A stretch of 11,087 bases of DNA, taken from positions 1 through 11,087 of the forward strand of contig DASRNM010000025.1 in assembly GCA_035647435.1 (NCBI GenBank). Reading direction: 5' to 3'. Each line of letters begins with the position of its first letter. Within the stretch, counting starts at the first letter, position 1. A program made the translations under genes and the position numbers. Positions 5,800 to 11,087 of the stretch are shown here, piece after piece. The notes beneath the pieces were generated by a model. The model ran no database searches, was not told where the DNA came from, and worked only from the letters and a program-made list of their open reading frames with translations. This stretch comes from JAAZFZ01 sp035647435. Lineage in GTDB: Bacteria > Bacillota > Clostridia > Oscillospirales > Acutalibacteraceae.

Positions 5800-6804
5800 A
5801 TGATAGTAATTTTAAAGGATAAACACGACAGCAAACAGTTTGAGAACTTTAAAAAGTGGCTCAAAGATAAAAATTTGGATATTCAAATAAACTACGGTTG
5901 CCATCAAACTGTTTTAGGGTTGATAGGCGATACCTCGCAAATTGACTCAGATTTAATCAAGGCGATGGAGATTGTTGAGGATGTCAAAAGAGTTCAAGAG
6001 CCGTACAAAAAAGCAAACCGAAAATTTCACCCTGATGACTCTATCATAGATGTCGGCGGTGTTAAAATCGGTGGCGATGACTTTGCAATAATTGCAGGCC
6101 CTTGCTCAATTGAATCCGAGGAGCAGATTTGCTCAATAGCACAAAGTGTTAAAGAAAGCGGTGCATCAATTCTAAGAGGGGGAGCATTTAAGCCTCGTTC
6201 GTCACCCTATGCTTTCCAAGGCTTGAGAGAAAACGGAATTGAACTTTTGCTGAAGGCAAAAAAACTTTCCGGTTTGCCAATTGTGACAGAAATAATGGAT
6301 TTGTCTCAACTTGACCTTTTTGATGAAATCGACATTATTCAAGTGGGCGCAAGGAACATGCAAAACTTTGAATTGTTGCGGGCGATGGGGAAAACGAGAA
6401 AGCCAATTTTGCTTAAAAGAGGGCTTTCAAGCACTTTGCAAGAGTTTCTGATGAGTGCGGAGTATATTATGGACGGTGGCAACGAGAATGTTATACTTTG
6501 CGAAAGAGGGATAAGAACGTTTGAAACTGCAACGAGAAACACCCTTGACCTTTCCGCAATTCCCTTACTAAAGGAGCTTTCGCACCTGCCTGTGATTGTT
6601 GACCCAAGTCATGCAACGGGAATTGCAAGGCTTGTCAGACCAATGTCAATAGCCGCTGTGGGCGCAGGCGCACACGGTTTGATGATAGAGGTGCATAACG
6701 ACCCGTCTCACGCACTTTGCGACGGGGTTCAGTCAATAACACCCGAACAGTTTGATGAGATAGCAAAGAAGGTCAAAAGGGTACAGGCTATTTGCAGAGA
6801 TTGA
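5800..6804 (+). CDS. aroF: 3-deoxy-7-phosphoheptulonate (DAHP) synthase, type I-beta with N-terminal ferredoxin-like regulatory domain (334 aa)
   Basis: It condenses phosphoenolpyruvate and erythrose 4-phosphate to DAHP, the first step of the shikimate pathway, in the cytoplasm. Residues 1 to about 65 fit the ferredoxin-like domain that makes the Thermotoga maritima enzyme sensitive to Tyr and Phe. The barrel follows, with Ala-Gly-Pro-Cys102-Ser-Ile-Glu, Arg-Gly-Gly-Ala-Phe-Lys131-Pro-Arg, Lys-Arg-Gly at 206-208, Cys-Glu-Arg-Gly at 234-237 and Asp-Pro-Ser-His271. Predicted metal ligands are Cys102, His271, Glu297 and Asp308, almost the same numbers as in Thermotoga. No chorismate mutase domain is fused. 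I chose ATG 5800 because AAGGGGG (5787-5793) lies six bases upstream. The in-frame GTG at 5755 falls inside the terminator stem and has no ribosome site. It is the first structural gene of the operon, 12 bp before aroB. Allosteric control by Phe/Tyr is inferred from the family. Confidence 0.95.
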   Translation: MIVILKDKHDSKQFENFKKWLKDKNLDIQINYGCHQTVLGLIGDTSQIDSDLIKAMEIVEDVKRVQEPYKKANRKFHPDDSIIDVGGVKIGGDDFAIIAGPCSIESEEQICSIAQSVKESGASILRGGAFKPRSSPYAFQGLRENGIELLLKAKKLSGLPIVTEIMDLSQLDLFDEIDIIQVGARNMQNFELLRAMGKTRKPILLKRGLSSTLQEFLMSAEYIMDGGNENVILCERGIRTFETATRNTLDLSAIPLLKELSHLPVIVDPSHATGIARLVRPMSIAAVGAGAHGLMIEVHNDPSHALCDGVQSITPEQFDEIAKKVKRVQAICRD

Positions 6805-6816
6805 GGGGAGACAAAG

Positions 6817-7890
6817 ATGAAAAATGTAAAGGTAGAGACAAACGACAACAGCTATGATGTTTTTATAGATAGCGGTATTCTTAAAGATACGGGCAAAATA
6901 ATTGCCCGAGTGCACGAGAAATGTGCGTGCGTTGTTGTAACTGATGACATTGTTAAACCTCTGTATTTTGAGACGGTTAAGCTTTCGCTCGAAGAAAATG
7001 GGTTTTCCGTTAAGTGTTTTGAATTCAAAAACGGTGAGGGTTCAAAAAACATTTCAACGCTTTCGGATTTGCTCGAGTATTGTGCGAATTATGGTTTGAC
7101 ACGCACCGATTTAATCGTTGCTTTAGGCGGTGGCGTTGTCGGTGACCTAGCAGGGTTTGCCGCCGCCGTCTATTTGAGGGGCATTGATTTTGTCCAAGTG
7201 CCGACAACTTTGCTAGCGGCTGTCGACTCTTCCGTCGGAGGCAAAACAGGCATTGATTTAGTTGCAGGCAAAAACCTTGCTGGAGCATTTCATCAACCGC
7301 TAACAGTTATATGCGACCCTAACACATTGAAAACATTGTCGAAAAAGGTGTTTGCTGACGGTTTGTCCGAATCAATTAAATATGCAATGATTGAAGATAG
7401 AGAAATGTTTGAAATGCTTTTAAATGGTGGGTTTATTGCAAAGATTGAAAACGGAATTGAGAAATGTGTCAAAATCAAGGCGGATATAGCAGGCAAAGAC
7501 GAGTTTGAATCAGGCTTGCGTAAGCTTTTGAATTTCGGGCATACAATAGGCCATGCAGTTGAAAAGTTGAGTGGATTTGATATCACTCACGGTCGAGCTG
7601 TCGCAATCGGCATGGCTTGTATAACAGCCTCATGCGAGGCGTTAGGTCTTTGCGAGCCGTGTATAGATGAATTGATAAGCCTTTTGAAAAAAAATGATTT
7701 GCCGTATGTAAGCCCATACAGTGCCGAAGCTATGGCACAGGCAGCGCTTTCGGATAAAAAACGCTCGGGTGATAAAATCACCCTTGTTATTCCTAAAAAG
7801 ATTGGCAAATGCACACTTCACACAATTTCTATAAATGAAATGCAAAGCTTTATCAAAGCAGGAGAAAGTTTATTGCAGGGGAGGCGGTAG
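6817..7890 (+). CDS. aroB: 3-dehydroquinate synthase (357 aa)
   Basis: It converts DAHP to 3-dehydroquinate using NAD+ and a divalent metal (second shikimate step). The nucleotide-binding Gly-Gly-Gly-Val-Val-Gly-Asp is at 104-110. The stretch around 128-146, with Pro-Thr-Thr-Leu-Leu-Ala then Asp-Ser-Ser-Val-Gly-Gly-Lys-Thr-Gly, is a family signature. Expected zinc ligands are Glu185 in Ser-Glu-Ser-Ile-Lys-Tyr, His242 in Asn-Phe-Gly-His-Thr-Ile-Gly-His and His258. The length is normal and no domain is missing. The start has GAGGGGAG (6803-6810) six bases upstream, overlapping the end of aroF. The stop is one base before the aroA ATG. Confidence 0.97.
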   Translation: MKNVKVETNDNSYDVFIDSGILKDTGKIIARVHEKCACVVVTDDIVKPLYFETVKLSLEENGFSVKCFEFKNGEGSKNISTLSDLLEYCANYGLTRTDLIVALGGGVVGDLAGFAAAVYLRGIDFVQVPTTLLAAVDSSVGGKTGIDLVAGKNLAGAFHQPLTVICDPNTLKTLSKKVFADGLSESIKYAMIEDREMFEMLLNGGFIAKIENGIEKCVKIKADIAGKDEFESGLRKLLNFGHTIGHAVEKLSGFDITHGRAVAIGMACITASCEALGLCEPCIDELISLLKKNDLPYVSPYSAEAMAQAALSDKKRSGDKITLVIPKKIGKCTLHTISINEMQSFIKAGESLLQGRR

Positions 7891-7891
7891 C

Positions 7892-9160
7892 ATGGATATT
7901 GTAATTGAACCCTCAAGCCTTTGCGGTGAAATTGGTGCCATTGCATCAAAATCCGATGCGCATAGAGTGCTTATATGTGCTTCACTTGCTGAAAAAACCG
8001 TTCATGTGAAAATGCAAAAGAACACATCAAAAGATATTCAAGCAACAATAGCGTGTATTAAGGCTATGGGCGCTCAGGTTGAAACACTTGAAAACAAGTA
8101 TATTATAACTTCGGGCAAACCTGTTGAGGGCTATACTTTAGATTGTGGCGAAAGTGGAACAACACTAAGGCTTTTATTGCCCGTTGCGGCGGTAATGGGT
8201 AGAGAGTTCACTGCAGTTGGTCACGGTAGATTACCACAACGACCGATGTCCCACCTTGTAAGCGCAATGAATGAAAATGGTTGTGAAATTGACTCCGATT
8301 ATCTACCAATTAGAGTTAGCGAAAAGCTCAAAAGTGGAATATTTAAACTGCCCGGCAATATTAGCTCTCAATATATTTCGGGGCTTTTAATTGCTTTACC
8401 AATGCTTGAGGGAGATAGCAGAATTGTGCTTACAACAAAGCTTAACTCTGTTGGATATGTCAACATGACAATTGATACCTTAAAACAGTTCAATATAGAT
8501 ATCAAAAGAACAAATGATGGTTTTTATATTAAGGGCGGTCAAAAATACAGGGCAGATAAAGAAATTGAAGTTCAGGGGGATTGGTCTAATTCTGCATTTT
8601 GGCTCACAGTAGGTGCAATTTCGGGGAGAATCACTGTCAATTCTTTGCCTAAAGTTTCATCACAGGGTGACAGGGAAATTGTACGGATATTGGATGAAAT
8701 GGGTGCCAAGGTGAAAACAAAAGTCAACAGCGTGTCGGTCTGCAGGACACAGCTTGATTCTATTAGTTTGGACGCTGAAGATATACCCGACCTTGTGCCC
8801 GTTGTTGCGGTTGCAATGGCGGTTGCAAACGGTGAGTCCACAATATATAATATCAGTCGATTGAGGCTAAAAGAGAGCGATAGGGTCCACACTGTTGCCT
8901 GCATGCTAAACGCACTCGGCGCAGAAGTTGAAGAAAAAGACAACGCACTTGTAATTAAAGGGAAAAACAAGCTTTCGGGTGGTGATGTCGACAGTTTCAA
9001 TGACCATAGAATAGCAATGGCAGCGGCAGTTGCTTCAACTGTTTGCAAAAACAAGGTAACAATTACGAATGCACAGGCGGTTGAAAAATCATATCCCGAT
9101 TTTTTCAATCATTTCAAGACTTTGGGAGGCAAAATAAATGTCATCACAAATAGGGAATAA
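7892..9160 (+). CDS. aroA: 3-phosphoshikimate 1-carboxyvinyltransferase (EPSP synthase, 422 aa)
   Basis: It transfers the enolpyruvyl group of PEP to shikimate 3-phosphate, giving EPSP. Active-site segments are Ser-Lys20-Ser-Asp with Arg25; Gly-Glu-Ser-Gly-Thr-Thr-Leu-Arg at 86-93; Gln-Arg-Pro-Met at 116-119; Ser-Ser-Gln160; Asp-Ile-Pro-Asp300 (catalytic Asp); Lys-Glu-Ser-Asp-Arg at 327-331; and Asp-His-Arg at 371-373. The Gly equivalent to E. coli Gly96 is kept. The site equivalent to Pro101 is Leu94, as in class II enzymes, so glyphosate response cannot be read off by simple analogy. I chose ATG 7892 because AGGGGAGG (7877-7884) is seven bases upstream; an in-frame ATG at 7835 lies inside aroB and would add a 19-residue tail not seen in the family. 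The end overlaps aroC by 23 bp. Confidence 0.96.
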   Translation: MDIVIEPSSLCGEIGAIASKSDAHRVLICASLAEKTVHVKMQKNTSKDIQATIACIKAMGAQVETLENKYIITSGKPVEGYTLDCGESGTTLRLLLPVAAVMGREFTAVGHGRLPQRPMSHLVSAMNENGCEIDSDYLPIRVSEKLKSGIFKLPGNISSQYISGLLIALPMLEGDSRIVLTTKLNSVGYVNMTIDTLKQFNIDIKRTNDGFYIKGGQKYRADKEIEVQGDWSNSAFWLTVGAISGRITVNSLPKVSSQGDREIVRILDEMGAKVKTKVNSVSVCRTQLDSISLDAEDIPDLVPVVAVAMAVANGESTIYNISRLRLKESDRVHTVACMLNALGAEVEEKDNALVIKGKNKLSGGDVDSFNDHRIAMAAAVASTVCKNKVTITNAQAVEKSYPDFFNHFKTLGGKINVITNRE

Positions 9161-10211
9161 AATCAAAGTGCAGATATTCGGTCAATCCCATTCAAAGGCA
9201 ATCGGAGTTGTCATTGACGGTTTGCCTGCGGGGATTAGGCTTGATATGGAAAAAATTAATTCATTCATGCAAAAACGGGCACCGGGCAAAAATGATTATT
9301 CAACAAAACGCAAAGAGACTGACAATCCTCAAATCCTTTCGGGTGTTTTTGACGGAACGACCGTCGGGGCACCGCTTTGCGCAATTATTGAAAACACTGA
9401 CGCAAGGCCAGCGGATTATAGTAAAATTAAGGATATGCCACGGCCGGGTCATGCTGATTTTTCTGCATTTGCAAAATTCGGAGAGTACCATGATATAAGA
9501 GGTGGGGGATTTTTCTCAGGCAGAATGACCGCACCGCTTTGTTTTGCAGGTGCGGTTTGTATGCAATTACTTGAAGAAAAAGGCATAACAGTTGGTGCGC
9601 ATATTTTTTCAATAGGCAACGAAAAGGACTTGCCCTTTGATTCAGTCGATATAGATGCAAATGACCTTAAAAACATATCGCAAAAACCGTTTGCCGTTAT
9701 AGATGATAGCGCAGGCGAAAGAATGAAGATTGATATAAAAAATGTGGCAGATGAGGGGGATTCTCTTGGCGGTGTTATTGAATGTGCCATTGTAGGAATT
9801 TCGGCAGGCGTAGGCGAACCGATGTTTGACGGCATTGAAAACAATCTTTCAAAAGCAGTTTTTGGTATCCCTGCAATTAAGGGCATTGAATTCGGAGCGG
9901 GTTTTGCTTCAACCTTTATGAAAGGCTCGCAAAACAACGATGAGTTCTATTTTGACAAAAAATCTATCAAAACAAAAACCAACAATAACGGTGGCATATT
10001 GGGTGGTATCAGCACAGGTATGCCAATTGTTTTTAGAGTTGCGGTAAAACCCACACCATCAATAGGCAAAGAGCAAAACACGATAAGCTTTTCAAAAAAA
10101 TGCGACACAAAACTTGTAATTACAGGACGGCATGACCCTTGCATTGTGCCCAGAGCGGTGCCTTGCATTGAAGCGGTTGCAGCAATAGTTATTGCTGATT
10201 ATCTTGCATGA
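9138..10211 (+). CDS. aroC: Chorismate synthase (357 aa)
   Basis: It makes chorismate from EPSP by trans-1,4 elimination, needing reduced FMN. Recognisable motifs are Phe-Gly-Gln-Ser-His18; Arg-Pro-Gly-His105-Ala-Asp; Arg-Gly-Gly-Gly-Phe-Phe-Ser-Gly-Arg at 121-129; Asn-Asn-Gly-Gly-Ile-Leu-Gly-Gly-Ile-Ser at 283-292; and Gly-Arg-His-Asp-Pro-Cys at 330-335. The two catalytic histidines are present. In the N-terminal signature, Gln and Ser replace the usual Glu and Gly/Cys around Ser-His. The length is close to the E. coli enzyme. The ATG lies 23 bp inside the end of aroA with GGGAGG (9124-9129) eight bases upstream, so translation is likely coupled to aroA. No flavin reductase domain is fused. 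Confidence 0.96.
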   Translation: MSSQIGNKIKVQIFGQSHSKAIGVVIDGLPAGIRLDMEKINSFMQKRAPGKNDYSTKRKETDNPQILSGVFDGTTVGAPLCAIIENTDARPADYSKIKDMPRPGHADFSAFAKFGEYHDIRGGGFFSGRMTAPLCFAGAVCMQLLEEKGITVGAHIFSIGNEKDLPFDSVDIDANDLKNISQKPFAVIDDSAGERMKIDIKNVADEGDSLGGVIECAIVGISAGVGEPMFDGIENNLSKAVFGIPAIKGIEFGAGFASTFMKGSQNNDEFYFDKKSIKTKTNNNGGILGGISTGMPIVFRVAVKPTPSIGKEQNTISFSKKCDTKLVITGRHDPCIVPRAVPCIEAVAAIVIADYLA

Positions 10212-10233
10212 TTTCCGAAGGGAGGGTTTTTGA

Positions 10234-11087
10234 TTGAATATTGAAGATTTGCGTAAAGAAATAAATAAAACAGACAATCAAATTGTCAAAAGCTTTGAAA
10301 AAAGAATGAGTATCGCAAAGGACATAGCAGAATGGAAGCTTAAAAACAACAAGCCTGTATATGATAAAAGCCGTGAGAACGACGTGCTCGAAAGAGTTGC
10401 GGGCATGGTTGATAATGAGTTGAGCCCTTATGTGAAATCACTGTATTCGACAATCTTTTCATTGAGTCGTTCATATCAGCTAATGAACTCAAACGAGGAG
10501 TCTGAGCTTACCAGAATAATAGGGCAGTCAATCAAGCCCCTTGACTCAGAGATTTGCGGCAATTCAGTTGTTGCATGCCAGGGGATAGACGGTGCGTATT
10601 CACAAATAGCTTGTAAAAAAATATTTGAAAATCCTGAAATAACGTATTTTAGAAACTTTCAGGGAGTTTTCAAAGCAGTAGAAAGTGGACTTTGCAAATA
10701 TGGAATATTGCCTATCGAAAACAGCTCCTATGGCTCAGTTACTCAAGTTTATGATTTGATGAAGAAGCATAACTTTTATATTGTTAAGAGCGTCAAACTT
10801 AGAATAAACCATGAGCTTTTAGCTCGGGAAAAAACAAAGATGTCTGATATTAAGGAGATATACTCTCATGAACAGGCAATAGGTCAATGCAACGAGTTCT
10901 TAAACAGCCTTGAGGGCGCAAAGGTTTACCAATGCGAGAATACAGCAGTTGCCGCAAGAATGGCGTCAGAGTCCGGCAGAGACGATGTAGCGGCAATATC
11001 CTCCGAAAACTGCGCAAAGCTTTATGGTTTAAAAATAGTCAAAAAGAAAATTCAAAATAACGAAAACAACTACACAAGGTTTATATG
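10234..11087 (+). CDS. pheA: Bifunctional chorismate mutase / prephenate dehydratase (P-protein), 3' end outside window
   Basis: It turns chorismate into prephenate and then phenylpyruvate, the committed route to phenylalanine. The visible 284 residues contain an AroQ-type chorismate mutase (1 to about 88) with Arg7, Arg24, Lys35, Asp44, Arg47 and Glu48 in the spacing of E. coli Arg11, Arg28, Lys39, Asp48, Arg51 and Glu52. The prephenate dehydratase domain starts at about 113. It shows Asn-Phe-Gln-Gly-Val-Phe, Leu-Pro-Ile-Glu-Asn-Ser-Ser and, at the window edge, the catalytic Thr281-Arg-Phe motif. A C-terminal ACT domain that binds Phe is expected beyond the window. The start is TTG at 10234: it follows an in-frame TGA directly, GGGAGG (10220-10225) is eight bases upstream, and no ATG or GTG fits the N-terminus. 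It is 22 bp after aroC. Confidence 0.93.
   Translation, partial: MNIEDLRKEINKTDNQIVKSFEKRMSIAKDIAEWKLKNNKPVYDKSRENDVLERVAGMVDNELSPYVKSLYSTIFSLSRSYQLMNSNEESELTRIIGQSIKPLDSEICGNSVVACQGIDGAYSQIACKKIFENPEITYFRNFQGVFKAVESGLCKYGILPIENSSYGSVTQVYDLMKKHNFYIVKSVKLRINHELLAREKTKMSDIKEIYSHEQAIGQCNEFLNSLEGAKVYQCENTAVAARMASESGRDDVAAISSENCAKLYGLKIVKKKIQNNENNYTRFI

Noticed and set aside
7835..7891. Longer aroA reading frame starting at ATG 7835
   Set aside because: It lies wholly inside aroB with no good SD. ATG 7892 has a strong SD and matches the family N-terminus.
8572..9108. 178-codon open frame on the minus strand opposite aroA, and the 162-codon one at 9449-9937 opposite aroC
   Set aside because: They are antisense shadows of well-conserved enzymes, with low-complexity Ser/Ala/Pro content and no recognisable domain.

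Overview
The window looks like chromosome from a low-to-moderate GC Gram-positive, most likely an anaerobic Clostridia member of the Oscillospirales/Ruminococcaceae type. This is inferred from strong AGGAGG-like ribosome sites, TTG starts, a type I-beta DAHP synthase like that of Thermotoga, and a mixed aro/phe operon. No phage, IS, CRISPR, rRNA or tRNA features were seen.

Layout. At the left edge is a small membrane-anchored DUF4430 protein (65-472, +), closed by an intrinsic terminator. A second strong hairpin (618-649) ends a convergent minus-strand operon. That operon reads, in transcription order, a GH92 alpha-mannosidase-like glycosidase (5393-3327), a YtcJ-type amidohydrolase (3311-1749) and an alpha/beta-hydrolase (1673-660). 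All three appear cytoplasmic, and a good sigma-A-type promoter lies at 5453-5481. They look like an intracellular catabolic set, but the substrate is unknown.

From about 5574 to the right edge runs the aromatic amino-acid operon: aroF (DAHP synthase), aroB, aroA, aroC and pheA (chorismate mutase-prephenate dehydratase, cut by the window end). The genes are separated by 1-22 bp or overlap, and each has its own strong ribosome site. The products cover entry into the shikimate pathway, dehydroquinate synthesis, EPSP, chorismate and the Phe branch. aroD, aroE, aroK and tyrA are not in the window.

The most interesting element is the 5' leader of the aro operon (about 5609-5776). A near-consensus promoter is followed by a good Shine-Dalgarno and a 28-codon leader ORF containing a Tyr-Phe-Phe run and two further Phe codons. 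The ORF overlaps a stable hairpin. Its stop codon lies just before a segment that could act as an antiterminator. A 13-bp GC-rich intrinsic terminator then ends immediately before the aroF ribosome site. This has the layout of ribosome-mediated (leader-peptide) transcription attenuation responding to Phe/Tyr, in a lineage where T-box or TRAP control would be more expected. No T-box or TRAP-type signature was seen.
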